Shown one piece after another: positions 27,900 through 36,637 of a DNA stretch of 64,000 bases. Location: assembly GCF_013204825.1 (NCBI RefSeq), contig NZ_JABMKV010000001.1, forward strand, positions 434,001-498,000, in the 5' to 3' direction. Source of the DNA: Pedobacter boryungensis. GTDB taxonomy: Bacteria; Bacteroidota; Bacteroidia; Sphingobacteriales; Sphingobacteriaceae. A model generated the notes under the pieces. That model was not told where the DNA came from. It saw only the letters and a list, made by a program, of their open reading frames with translations, and did no database searches. Both the position numbers and the translations under genes were made by a program. Each line of letters begins with the position of its first letter. Positions within the stretch are counted from its first letter, which is position 1.

Positions 27900-28490
27900 A
27901 TGAAAAAGACAGAGGAATTTCCAGCATTAGATTATATAGTTAAGACATTAACGAAAGCCATAGCTGATTCGAAAGTGGAGCAAAAATCAGCAACTGCATA
28001 TACCATTAAGGATGGAAATGATGAAATCGTTTTGGAACAAACATCAAGTGTTAACGATAATCCTAATGCCATATTAATCACCGATAAAAGGAATATTATT
28101 TTCAGTGAAGACTTATTAGAAACCTTACAAAACCTTCATGACAATGTAAGGGGAGATGAAAAGCTTAAAACTTCTTTAAAGGAAACACTCATTATTATCA
28201 ACGGATTAGATATTGAAACTGACTTTGTATTCCAAGCTGTTAAAGACTTTCTTGATCAGGTAAGTAATAGCTATGAATTTGTGCAAACTGTTGAAACGAA
28301 TGTCACTAAAATAGGAGCAGGCTTTAAATTTGGTAAGCACATTTTTAGATTAAATATTACAAACGAACCAACTGCAATTATTTTGGAACCAAGGTTTGTA
28401 GCTTCTTTTGATGCAGGTATTCAGAAAACGATTACCGATGATATTGCCAAAGTCCAACTTGCTATCAATAAGATGTTTAAAAAGGCATAA
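27900..28490 (+). CDS. Conserved-looking protein of unknown function
   Basis: I do not recognise this 196-residue protein. It has no signal peptide or membrane segment, so it is probably cytosolic, with mixed alpha/beta character and many charged residues. The C-terminal half (FKFGKHIFRLNITNEPTAIILEPRF) reads as beta-strands and the last 25 residues as a helix. The ATG at 27900 is chosen because the longer frame begins with TTG inside the -7 box. It has its own promoter and terminator. Confidence 0.75.
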   Translation: MKKTEEFPALDYIVKTLTKAIADSKVEQKSATAYTIKDGNDEIVLEQTSSVNDNPNAILITDKRNIIFSEDLLETLQNLHDNVRGDEKLKTSLKETLIIINGLDIETDFVFQAVKDFLDQVSNSYEFVQTVETNVTKIGAGFKFGKHIFRLNITNEPTAIILEPRFVASFDAGIQKTITDDIAKVQLAINKMFKKA

Positions 28491-28505
28491 TATCATTTTA
28501 TATAT

Positions 28506-28552
28506 AAAAAAATGCTCTACATGGTATTAATTACTTCGTAGGGCTTTTTTTA
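28506..28552 (+). terminator. Terminator of the unknown gene
   Basis: GCTCTAC and GTAGGGC pair with one wobble, followed by seven Ts, about 20 bases after the stop. Confidence 0.7.
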
Positions 28553-28572
28553 TTGTTAACAAATCGGATGAG

Positions 28573-29211
28573 TTATACCACAATCACCTTACCCAAGTAC
28601 TGGCTATCAGATTGAGAGCTACGGTCGGCAGCAACAAAACCTATATACACATGAACTGCTACACTTGAAAAATCAGAATCCAGTTGGAGCTTTAATTCTC
28701 CATCCCTTCTAAAGGCACCGTTAAATATCCTTTTAATCGTATTTCCTTTTAAAGGATCATAAACCAATACCATCAGTTGATCTGACTCATGTTCGTAACC
28801 TACATCAGTGATGTCCCAGGTAATACGCATTTCTAAACCACTACATACTACAGCAGGATTTATAGCCTGGGGCAATGTGCCACCACTTATTTTAAATAGG
28901 GCAGGGTCGATATGGAAATTCCCATCAGCATCAATAGCCAAAGCTTCTCTTCTGGTATGGGCCAAGGCCGCACGAAAGCCTCCTGTTTTGGTGTAATAAT
29001 TAGCAAAGCCAACTTGTACTAAATCTTTTAACGGCTTGAGATAGGCTTGCACCATTGCCATTTTCTGCTGGTTGATGAGTTCGTTAGAGGTGAAGTGTGT
29101 TCTCTTTTTAGGCACCGACCTGATCAGACAGTCCCCATCCCTGATCACACCTACCACTGTGCCCACCTTGCCAGAAAAGCCGCCCAAAATCCCGTTAATT
29201 AACCTTGCCAT
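28573..29211 (-). CDS. DUF6266 family protein
   Basis: A 212-residue protein of the DUF6266 family, recognised by the N-terminus MARLINGILGGFSGKVGTVVG with the following RSVPKKRTHFTSNELINQQKM. Such proteins are frequent, often multi-copy, in Sphingobacteriaceae, and their function is unknown. There is no signal peptide. The gene looks richer in G and C than its neighbours. It has one of the best promoters in the window and a repeat array about 100 bases upstream. Confidence 0.85.
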   Translation of the reverse strand: MARLINGILGGFSGKVGTVVGVIRDGDCLIRSVPKKRTHFTSNELINQQKMAMVQAYLKPLKDLVQVGFANYYTKTGGFRAALAHTRREALAIDADGNFHIDPALFKISGGTLPQAINPAVVCSGLEMRITWDITDVGYEHESDQLMVLVYDPLKGNTIKRIFNGAFRRDGELKLQLDSDFSSVAVHVYIGFVAADRSSQSDSQYLGKVIVV

Positions 29212-29227
29212 ATTGTTTCGTTTTGAC

Positions 29228-29259
29228 CAAATGTAGATGATGCATCTCGCTAATCCAAA
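29228..29259 (-). promoter_or_regulatory. Promoter of the DUF6266 gene
   Basis: On the minus strand TTTG (29259-29256), a 20-base spacer and TACATTTG (29235-29228) match both boxes of the Bacteroidota consensus. Confidence 0.7.
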
Positions 29260-29291
29260 TCAGGAAAAGTTATAAAATGTTAATAATTAGA

Positions 29292-29390
29292 TGTTTACAC
29301 GTATATAATTAGGTGAACGATATAGTTCGCACCCTGTTATCACCTTGTTTGCACCCTGTGAACTCCCTGTTAAAATTAGATGTGTAAACA
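29292..29390. repeat. Four 11-bp direct repeats inside an inverted repeat
   Basis: Four contiguous 11-bp units start at 29330, 29341, 29352 and 29363: CACCCTGTTAT, CACCTTGTTTG, CACCCTGTGAA and CTCCCTGTTAA. They are flanked by TGTTTACACGT (29292-29302) and ATGTGTAAACA (29380-29390), which are inverted copies with one wobble. The array lies between the rnhA stop and the DUF6266 promoter. An 11-bp period is close to one helical turn, so stacked protein binding on one face is plausible. Confidence 0.75.
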
Positions 29391-29441
29391 ACTAAACCAC
29401 TCCAAAAGAAGGTCGAATTATTTTTAAGGAAAGATTTTGGA

Positions 29442-29906
29442 TTAAGCGTTTTTGCGCTCTGCTTCAAAAAAAGCATCAATAGCGAGTTCGCCCTTATTTT
29501 GCGAAGCTGCTACCGCTAAGCGATCGCACCGTTCGTTTTCTGGATGTTCATTGTGGCCTTTGATCCATATAAATTTAATTTGATGGATTTTGTGGAGGGC
29601 TAAATATTGCAACCAAAGATCTTTGTTCTTTTTATCTTTAAAGGCTTTTTTTACCCAGCCAAATACCCAACCTTTTTCTACAGAATCAACTACATATTTT
29701 GAATCGGAATAGATGGTGACTTGTTGCCCCGGCTTCTTGATTGCTTTTAAACCTTCTATGACAGCCAATAACTCCATTCGGTTATTGGTGGTTAAACGAA
29801 AACCACCGCTTAATTCTTTATAATGTGCACCAGCACGCAAAATTACACCATAACCACCTGGGCCAGGGTTGCCGCTTGCTGCGCCGTCTGTATAAATTTC
29901 TATCAT
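29442..29906 (-). CDS. rnhA: Ribonuclease HI
   Basis: RNase HI degrades RNA in RNA-DNA hybrids. The four acidic active-site residues are D7 (IYTDGAASGNPGPGG), E45 (NNRMELLAV), D68 (YSDSKYVVD) and D128 (ERCDRLAV), with the catalytic His in KGHNEHPEN. The length of 154 is normal. A perfect -7 box (29915-29922) ends 8 bases before the ATG, so the transcript should be almost leaderless. Confidence 0.96.
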   Translation of the reverse strand: MIEIYTDGAASGNPGPGGYGVILRAGAHYKELSGGFRLTTNNRMELLAVIEGLKAIKKPGQQVTIYSDSKYVVDSVEKGWVFGWVKKAFKDKKNKDLWLQYLALHKIHQIKFIWIKGHNEHPENERCDRLAVAASQNKGELAIDAFFEAERKNA

Positions 29907-29914
29907 AAACAGAG

Positions 29915-29922
29915 CAAAGCTA
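29915..29922 (-). promoter_or_regulatory. -7 box of rnhA
   Basis: TAGCTTTG on the minus strand matches TAnnTTTG, with 8 bases to the ATG. Confidence 0.5.
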
Positions 29923-30033
29923 GCTTTTTAGCATTAAAATCAGCTATGTTGAATTTTTTTAATCGGCAAATAGCCTTTCAAATAATTGAATGCTAATCGA
30001 TTAAAAAATTTTAATAAAGCTTTGTCAAAAATA

Positions 30034-30064
30034 TTTGCAATAAATATTAAAAATCGTACTTTTG
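30034..30064 (+). promoter_or_regulatory. Promoter of tRNA-His
   Basis: TTTG (30034-30037), a 19-base spacer and TACTTTTG (30057-30064) are a perfect match to the Bacteroidota consensus, 16 bases before the tRNA. Confidence 0.8.
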
Positions 30065-30080
30065 TGACACTAAAAAACAC

Positions 30081-30155
30081 GGTGGCTGTAGCTCAGTTGG
30101 TTAGAGTATTGGTTTGTGGTGCCGAGGGTCGTGGGTTCGAGCCCCATCAGCCACC
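30081..30155 (+). tRNA. tRNA-His (GTG)
   Basis: The cloverleaf folds: acceptor GTGGCTG with CAGCCAC, a D-arm GCTC...GAGT, an anticodon stem with loop TTGTGGT (anticodon GTG), and a T-arm GTGGG-TTCGAGC-CCCAT. The extra G at 30081 opposite C at 30155 is the G-1:C73 identity pair of tRNA-His. The 3' CCA is not fully encoded (CC then T). Confidence 0.95.
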
Positions 30156-30164
30156 CCTAGTTTT

Positions 30165-30196
30165 AAAAGCAGTTCTGAAAAGACCTGCTTTTTTTG
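30165..30196 (+). terminator. Terminator of tRNA-His
   Basis: AAAAGCAG and CTGCTTTT pair around a 12-base loop, with a T-run after. The 286 bases from here to the next gene show nothing else clear. Confidence 0.75.
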
Positions 30197-30482
30197 TTTA
30201 AATAGTTTATTTTTAATAAGTTGAAGAATATTCAATCATGGAAAAGTGGTTCTATGCTTTAATGTCAAAATATAGCTTTAAAAAATGCCTTTGTAGGCTG
30301 ATCTAGATTGTTTTTGTTGGAGCTCCATCATCGAGTTGCGTTATAATCATTTTTTTTATATAGAACCGCTCTTTCTATTCATGATGACACATATCTCAGA
30401 AGTAAATGATTGAAATTCGTCCATCTATATTACACTTTGCATTTTAACTATTCTCACTATATTTAGTTAAATTTTACCGTTT

Positions 30483-32216
30483 ATGCGCTCTTGCCAGATA
30501 TTATTACTCATAATGCTAAGTTCTTTTTTGTTTTCCTGCAAAAAAAGCAGACAAGAACCTGAGCAGCCTCCCACCCCTAAGGAATCAGAAGTATCTTTTT
30601 ATAAAGATTTAAAGATTGATAGTATACAAATGCTTTCTGTTGTGGTTTCTTTTCAACTTACCAAACCAGCAAAGATAGTAGGTATATTAACTTCGCTAGA
30701 TTCTCTATCACTTGTAAATCGTGTAGAAGATTATATGAAACGAGATTTAGTTTTTCGAGATAACAGGTATTACGGGAAAATCGAATGGCCATACAATCTG
30801 CCTCCTACTAACGACAATTTTTGGTTTCGTCTATACATGAATAATGAAGATGGTACCAGAACATATTCACCAGTATTTCGACAAGCAATAGCGACTTATC
30901 AAATAAAGAATGTCAATATTGTTAATGGTAAGGGATCCTTCAATAAGCATCCCAAAGATTTTTTCATGAATTATGAAGGTGTTGCTATTGGGACTTATGA
31001 TAATTCGCTTATGGTAGAAGCAGTTACATCTGATGTAAATTCTCAAAACTATAAGGGAACCTTAAATGATGTCAATGTTTCCATAAATAAAGTCGATCTA
31101 ATGGTATATCCAGCCAGCCATAAACAGGTAGTTTTTGATGTTCCTGACGATTATCCGCTTGGGCAGGCAATTTTCAAATTGTACCATTTAAATAAACTGG
31201 TCTTAACTCAGCAGGTGAACATTGTAAACGGAGGATTATTGACTAAGGATCAACATGTGTTAAACTCTTCGGCTTGGCAGAGCATTTTTGTTCATAATAA
31301 CGAACTTTATACATTTTTCAATGGATTTATTCCTAGTGAAAGTAAATTTTATAAATGGAATACAGACACAAAAACATTATCCACGCTTTCAATTCCAAAT
31401 TTTACACTACACATAGGCAATATTGATAGGGCTTTTTCTTTAAATGGGATAGTTTATTTTCCTCCTGCCAACATTCGTCCGTGGGGCATTTTCAGTCAAT
31501 ATAATCCATACTACTACAAAGAAGTAATAACAACTTACGAACTGGCAACCAATACCTGGAGTGAGATTGAGTTGCTGAATACCAAAGATATAAATCTCGA
31601 TAGGGGGCTCGATGTATTGGAAAGTTTTGTAATTGGTGATAATATCTATAGTATCATTAGGGAAACACCTCAAAACACAAACATAGTTCGCTGTGTGCTT
31701 AAAGTATTCAATGTAAAGGATAAAAGCTGGAAGGAATACATGGAGCTTCCAAATAAATTATATAAAGCTACAGTATTGGATGGTAAAGTCTATGTTTTGA
31801 CCAGTGGTTATGACGTTCAGGAAGGTGCGACAGATACTTTCAAAAATGAATTCATGATTTTGGACCTGCAAAGCAAGTCATTCTCTAAAAAGAGCTGGAT
31901 CTCTAATAAAAACGCTGGCACCCAAAAGCCATATCTAACAGCTTTTGGGAATAAGATCTATGTATATGGCGGACAGTATTCTTCCGGTTATAGCAGTCTA
32001 TATTCATCACTTTTTGCAGTGTATGATCCTTCGATAGATAAATGGAGCCCAGTAAGCGGTTATAGTTACTTTACGGCTTGGGTAAGTCAAACTAATGGAT
32101 TCATGCTGCCAATCAATAATAAGCTCTATATAGGACTAGGTTTAGATAGGTATACTAATGGCAATATATATGGAAGCGTAAGGAATTTTACTATTTCTCA
32201 ACTTTCAATAAAATAG
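30483..32216 (+). CDS. Surface lipoprotein with Kelch-like propeller
   Basis: A 577-residue predicted lipoprotein (signal with lipobox LFSC at about residue 19, followed by KKS). Residues about 40-260 look like beta-sandwich material. Residues about 270-570 contain repeated blades of Kelch character (WQSIFVHNNELYTFFNG, SFVIGDNIYSII, ATVLDGKVYVLTSGYD, LTAFGNKIYVYGGQYSSG, LPINNKLYIGLGLD). Binding of protein or glycan at the surface is the likely role. No partner gene is evident. Confidence 0.75.
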   Translation: MRSCQILLLIMLSSFLFSCKKSRQEPEQPPTPKESEVSFYKDLKIDSIQMLSVVVSFQLTKPAKIVGILTSLDSLSLVNRVEDYMKRDLVFRDNRYYGKIEWPYNLPPTNDNFWFRLYMNNEDGTRTYSPVFRQAIATYQIKNVNIVNGKGSFNKHPKDFFMNYEGVAIGTYDNSLMVEAVTSDVNSQNYKGTLNDVNVSINKVDLMVYPASHKQVVFDVPDDYPLGQAIFKLYHLNKLVLTQQVNIVNGGLLTKDQHVLNSSAWQSIFVHNNELYTFFNGFIPSESKFYKWNTDTKTLSTLSIPNFTLHIGNIDRAFSLNGIVYFPPANIRPWGIFSQYNPYYYKEVITTYELATNTWSEIELLNTKDINLDRGLDVLESFVIGDNIYSIIRETPQNTNIVRCVLKVFNVKDKSWKEYMELPNKLYKATVLDGKVYVLTSGYDVQEGATDTFKNEFMILDLQSKSFSKKSWISNKNAGTQKPYLTAFGNKIYVYGGQYSSGYSSLYSSLFAVYDPSIDKWSPVSGYSYFTAWVSQTNGFMLPINNKLYIGLGLDRYTNGNIYGSVRNFTISQLSIK

Positions 32217-32540
32217 GCTGTTACCAAAGAATTATTGCAGTCTCTGAACCTCGTTTAACTAAGATAACCCTAATAAGTGATATATCTATTGGAACCATGA
32301 TGGGCCATTTCAGCTATGGAATAAGTACAACCGTAAAAGAATTCGTATAAAAAATAGGAAATCAATCTTTATAATGCCCAGAAAGGTGAAGAATTTGCAT
32401 AACTAAACTAAAAAGTGTGGAAATAATCTTAGTAAGTATCGTAAGAAATTAACACCATATTATATGGACATAGAACATTTCATCTTAGAATTTGTTAAGT
32501 TATTAGATTAAATACACACTATGACCAATTCCAGCTGTAT
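32217..32540. other. Intergenic region, no feature seen
   Basis: These 324 bases between the propeller lipoprotein and the FAD protein show no ORF of note, no repeat, no clear terminator and no good TAnnTTTG box. Confidence 0.5.
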
Positions 32541-34277
32541 ATGAGAGTTGCTATAATCGGAGCGGGGCCAACTGGCTTATTGATGTTCAAAAAACTCATC
32601 GCAAAAAATATTCCCGACCTATCCATTAGCATTTTTGAGCGCAAAAGTATTTTGGGTGCTGGTATGCCCTATAGTTCCGAAGGCGCATGCAAGGAACATA
32701 TTACCAATGTTTCGGGCAATGAGATACCAGAACTGGTAACCAGCGTGCGCCAGTGGACGCTAGATTGCAAGGACAGTTTACTCCAGCGATTTGACCTTGA
32801 TAGCGCAAATTTTAATGACTACAAAGTCTTGCCAAGGCTGCTTTTCGGAGCATACCTGTCCGATCAGTTTGCACTGCTATTGGAACAGGCCAAAGCTTTA
32901 GGTTTAAAGGTTGAAGTACATTTGAATACAGAGATTGCAGATATCATTGATATGGAAGCAGAGAATTCTACATGCATAGTGACAAGTATGGGGGACAGCT
33001 ATAGTTTTGAGCGGGTGATTATTTGTTCGGGCCATTACTGGCCCAAAAAAATGGAACTTTCCCACGCTGGTTATTTCGATTCGCCTTACCCTCCGCAGAA
33101 GATAGCATTTAGAACCAATCACAGTGTAGCGATAAGGGGTTCCTCTTTAACTGCAATTGATGCTATAAGGACGCTTGCCCGCAGTAATGGGCGATTTGAA
33201 AAGGAGCCCAACGAAAAACTAGTTTACAAGCTAGATACCCAGAACCCTGCATTCAAAATGACCATTCATTCGCGTAATGGCCTGCTGCCTGCGGTACGTT
33301 TTCACCTAGAAGATTCCATGTTAGCTAAGGATTCAGTACTAAGTGCTAGTGAGGTAGATCAGGTAAGGGCGGCCAACAATGGATTTGTGCCACTGGACTA
33401 TATTTACAAACGTAATTTTTTAGATAGGCTTGAAAGATCGCATCCCATCTTTCATGCACTGGTTAAACATTTACCGTTAGAGAAATTTGTGCAGATGATG
33501 ATGGAAAGAAGGGAAAATACACCTGCCTTTGAACTGCTGCGTAACGAATTTGCCGAGGCCAGGATTTCGATTGAAAATCAGGAGCCGATCTATTGGAAGG
33601 AAATGCTTGCGGTTCTCAGTTTTGCGATGAATTATCCAGCCAAGTACTTCTCGGCAGAGGACATGAAAAGATTAAAGGGTTCACTTATGCCACTGATCTC
33701 GGTGGTTATTGCTTTTGTTCCACAGAGTTCGGTGAGCGAACTGCTTGCGCTGCATCAGGCCGGTGTTCTAGATATCCAAAGTGTAGGAAACGATAGCGAA
33801 ATAAGCACTTGTAAAGAAGGAGGAATCAATTACCATTTCAAGGATGACAATGGTCAGCAAAGATCTGTTCACTATCCTATGTTTATCGATTGCATAGGCC
33901 AGCCCCATCTTGAAATTGATGATCTGCCTTATCCAAGCCTTGTTAGCTCAGGCACTGTTGCTATAGCAAAATTACGCTTTGCAGATCAAAAAAATGCAGC
34001 TATAGCGTATGCAAATGGAAGTAATGATATAATTAAGGAAGGGCAGGTTTACTATCTTCGTGTGCCAGGGATATCGATTAATGATAATTTTCAGGTTCTT
34101 GATGCAAAGGGAACGGCTAATAAAAGAATACACATGCTAGGGGTTCCCTTCATTGGCGGTTATAATCCAGATTATTCTGGCCTTGATTTTGGAGATGCAG
34201 CCTCGGAGAAAGTAATGGATTCCATATGCGCTGGTTTAGATGAGGATGAGCGTTTTTCGCAACAGATATCGGCTTGA
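32541..34277 (+). CDS. FAD/NAD(P)-binding protein
   Basis: A 578-residue flavoprotein of the FAD-NAD(P)-binding family (NAD_binding_9 type). The N-terminal dinucleotide fold is VAIIGAGPTGLLMFKKLI followed by the acidic FERK; the central IICSGHYWP and the later block GVPFIGGYNPDYSGLDFGDAASEKV are typical. The reaction is unknown; relatives include putative oxidoreductases near secondary metabolism genes. Codon use differs from the neighbours, with more CTG/CTT leucine and GCC/GGC codons, which hints at acquisition. It is convergent with the oxidoreductase at 34314. Confidence 0.78.
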   Translation: MRVAIIGAGPTGLLMFKKLIAKNIPDLSISIFERKSILGAGMPYSSEGACKEHITNVSGNEIPELVTSVRQWTLDCKDSLLQRFDLDSANFNDYKVLPRLLFGAYLSDQFALLLEQAKALGLKVEVHLNTEIADIIDMEAENSTCIVTSMGDSYSFERVIICSGHYWPKKMELSHAGYFDSPYPPQKIAFRTNHSVAIRGSSLTAIDAIRTLARSNGRFEKEPNEKLVYKLDTQNPAFKMTIHSRNGLLPAVRFHLEDSMLAKDSVLSASEVDQVRAANNGFVPLDYIYKRNFLDRLERSHPIFHALVKHLPLEKFVQMMMERRENTPAFELLRNEFAEARISIENQEPIYWKEMLAVLSFAMNYPAKYFSAEDMKRLKGSLMPLISVVIAFVPQSSVSELLALHQAGVLDIQSVGNDSEISTCKEGGINYHFKDDNGQQRSVHYPMFIDCIGQPHLEIDDLPYPSLVSSGTVAIAKLRFADQKNAAIAYANGSNDIIKEGQVYYLRVPGISINDNFQVLDAKGTANKRIHMLGVPFIGGYNPDYSGLDFGDAASEKVMDSICAGLDEDERFSQQISA

Positions 34278-34293
34278 TGAATTGATCTGTTCC

Positions 34294-34319
34294 TTTTAGG
34301 TATAAGCTAACACCTAAAA
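34294..34319. terminator. Possible bidirectional terminator
   Basis: TTTTAGGT and ACCTAAAA pair over 8 bp with a 10-base loop, between two convergent stops and overlapping the leftward one. It is weak, with no long T-run. Confidence 0.35.
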
Positions 34320-35291
34320 TTTATTACCTGTAAGCTGATCAATTATTGCCATCGTATTTATTCCTTCTTTAGCGGGGCAGGGGTTTGTTGCGATCTCATT
34401 TGTAAAGTATTTGACAACTTCCGCAATCATAGGTTCTTGTATATGTTTGGAATGAATAAAAGGGAAGTGTGTAATTTCACCATCTTTAGTTAGGACAATC
34501 TTACTGCCATGAAAGGCAAATTGGATACTTCCTCTAGCGCCAACAATTTCACACAAATCTTCCTTCATCGGCGCATCAAAACACCAAATGCCTGTAACGG
34601 GTAATGTATTATAGGTTAGCAGAGCTGAAACAATATCATCGGCTTTGCTTTGTTGGGACTGGTTAGCTGAAAATCCATTGACTCTTGTAGGCTCTCCAAA
34701 AAACCAATTGAGCAGATCGATATGATGAGGAGCTAAATCATGGAAAAGACCACCTCCTGAAATTTCGGGATTTACACGCCAATTTTCTTCGGAACTTGCT
34801 ATTATAGATGAAAACGGAGGTTGATAAAATTTAATATTTACAAAACGTAGATCACCAATTTCAGTAATCAATTCTTTAATCTTAATGAAATAAGGCATTG
34901 CTCGCCTGTAGTGTGCAACAGTTAGTTTAACATTGTATGTTTCGGCTGCTTTGGCCATAAGCTGACAGCTCTCTGCAGATAACGCCATTGGCTTTTCTAC
35001 ATAAACTGGCTTTCCAGCCTTAAGTGCCTCAATAGTATAAAATTCATGACTTGAAGGAGGAGTGGCAATATAAATAGCATTTACTTGAGGATCATGAATT
35101 AACTCATGCGCTGATGAATACCAAACTGGAACGTCATGACGCCTAGCATAATCTGCTGCTTTTTCGGCATTTCTCCGCATTACAGCGTAAAGTTTGGAGT
35201 TTGGAACTTGATTAAAGGCTGGCCCACTTTTTACTTCTGTAACATCGCCACAGCCAATAATACCCCAATTTAATAGTTGTTCAGTATGCAT
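34314..35291 (-). CDS. Gfo/Idh/MocA family oxidoreductase
   Basis: An NAD(P)-dependent sugar or inositol dehydrogenase-like enzyme. The Rossmann motif WGIIGCGDVTE is followed by the family motif EKPMALSAESC, and by GGGLFHDLAPHHIDLLNWFFG carrying the catalytic His region. The start is ATG 35291; the frame can be extended only by a TTG codon. The length is 325. The substrate is unknown. Confidence 0.9.
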   Translation of the reverse strand: MHTEQLLNWGIIGCGDVTEVKSGPAFNQVPNSKLYAVMRRNAEKAADYARRHDVPVWYSSAHELIHDPQVNAIYIATPPSSHEFYTIEALKAGKPVYVEKPMALSAESCQLMAKAAETYNVKLTVAHYRRAMPYFIKIKELITEIGDLRFVNIKFYQPPFSSIIASSEENWRVNPEISGGGLFHDLAPHHIDLLNWFFGEPTRVNGFSANQSQQSKADDIVSALLTYNTLPVTGIWCFDAPMKEDLCEIVGARGSIQFAFHGSKIVLTKDGEITHFPFIHSKHIQEPMIAEVVKYFTNEIATNPCPAKEGINTMAIIDQLTGNKF

Positions 35292-35401
35292 GATCAAATG
35301 TATCTATTCTGCTTAATTTAGAAAATACCTAATCACAGCAAATTGAAACAAAGTTATTCAACCAGCTGTTAATTAAAAGATTATTATTACGATTAAAGGT
35401 T

Positions 35402-35686
35402 ATGGAAAACGACAGAAAAAGAGATACCTCGCTTGTAATTAAAGAGAGTGACATTAAAGGCGAGAAAATCATTTTTGATATCCTCATTAAAGAAACGTTG
35501 GCTCATGTAATTGTCATTAAAGATGGGCAACAATACCATCTCAACTTAGATGGTGAAGATTTTGGTAGTTTTTGCAGAGACGACAATGGAGACATTCAAC
35601 GTTTTGAGCAACCAAAAGGTGCGCATCGTGATGATGAAAATTACTTTAAACCTATTCTAGAGAAACTTGAGCAATTGAACAAATAA
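35402..35686 (+). CDS. Small conserved-looking hypothetical protein
   Basis: A 94-residue acidic protein without signal or membrane segment (MENDRKRDTSLVIKESDIKGEKI at the start, then a beta-hairpin-like HVIVIKDGQQYHLNLDGEDFGSF). I do not recognise a family. It is divergent from the Gfo gene. The start follows a purine-rich stretch ending AAAGGTT. Confidence 0.65.
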   Translation: MENDRKRDTSLVIKESDIKGEKIIFDILIKETLAHVIVIKDGQQYHLNLDGEDFGSFCRDDNGDIQRFEQPKGAHRDDENYFKPILEKLEQLNK

Positions 35687-35817
35687 GTTCTAAATGTTAG
35701 AGAAACAATATTATAATTCAATATTTATATGATCTCCAGCAATGGAACTGTTATTTCATAAAAAAAGTTATTCTAACAGGTTGAGGGTAAAACAATAGAA
35801 TGCAGAGTAGTTAATAA

Positions 35818-36378
35818 TTATTCAATGCTATCAATGAGCCATTTACCTTTTCCTTGTGATAAACTAAATACTAAAAAATCTTCAGAGTCAAATGTAAATC
35901 TCACTTTGTTTTTAGTTAACCGGGTAATTTTTCCTTGATTGAGCAACTTAATGTTGCTTTCATAATCTTGGGTTAATAATATCATATCCATATCAAAGCC
36001 TTCTGGCGGACCTTCTATTTGTTTTGTCTTTAACAAATTTTCATTACACATACCGATGTAATGTTCAATAGAATTCAAAAATTTATTGCTTAAAAAACCG
36101 CTCTTTTTTAATTCTGCGAGATATATGGCTACGTTAGCCTTATTAACATAGTATGGTTTGGCCGGTGCTTGAAGCTGATTTACAAGCTGAATATTGTTGA
36201 GCCTTTGCATATTTTTACTATACCAAAATATAAAAGAACGTACCGTTTGTTCTGGTGTTACAGTAGCTTGATTTTGGATTTTATTTTGCTCCTTTTGTAT
36301 TTTTCCTATTGTAATAGCTGTCGGATTATTGAATAGCACGGAAAAAGATAAGGCAATGATTAGGATGTTGGTTTTCAT
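35818..36378 (-). CDS. Secreted protein, DUF3828-like
   Basis: A 186-residue exported protein with a signal peptide (TNILIIALSFSVLF). The mature part has TVRSFIFWYSKNMQRLNN, FLSNKFLNSIEHYIGMCNENLL and DMDMILLTQDYESN, ending in a KGKWLIDSIE strand; this layout resembles DUF3828/YbjP-like domains, but the match is by eye. ATG 36378 is preferred to 36396. It is divergent from the DUF1343 gene across 259 bases holding no clear motif. Confidence 0.6.
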   Translation of the reverse strand: MKTNILIIALSFSVLFNNPTAITIGKIQKEQNKIQNQATVTPEQTVRSFIFWYSKNMQRLNNIQLVNQLQAPAKPYYVNKANVAIYLAELKKSGFLSNKFLNSIEHYIGMCNENLLKTKQIEGPPEGFDMDMILLTQDYESNIKLLNQGKITRLTKNKVRFTFDSEDFLVFSLSQGKGKWLIDSIE

Positions 36379-36637
36379 AAGGTAATTGTTGATCATAATT
36401 TAATTATCGCTCTGCGAAATTATATATAGGAATATGAACAGTATATCGTCTTTTAGGATGATTAAGTAAATAGTGATATCACAACTGACGAATTAACTTG
36501 GGTAATTTATAAGACCCGAATTCACAGATTCTTTATTAATATCATCTCAATCCTTATTTTTATTTCAGAATAAGTATAACTTTAAATTATGGTGTCATAA
36601 TTAATAATGCTCCATAACACACAATCACATATAAGAA

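Noticed and set aside
29330-29373. CRISPR array or plasmid origin
   Set aside because: The 11-bp units abut without spacers, there are only four, and no cas or rep gene is present.
30081-36400. tRNA-His as an attachment site of an integrated element
   Set aside because: No integrase and no direct repeat of the tRNA 3' end is visible downstream.
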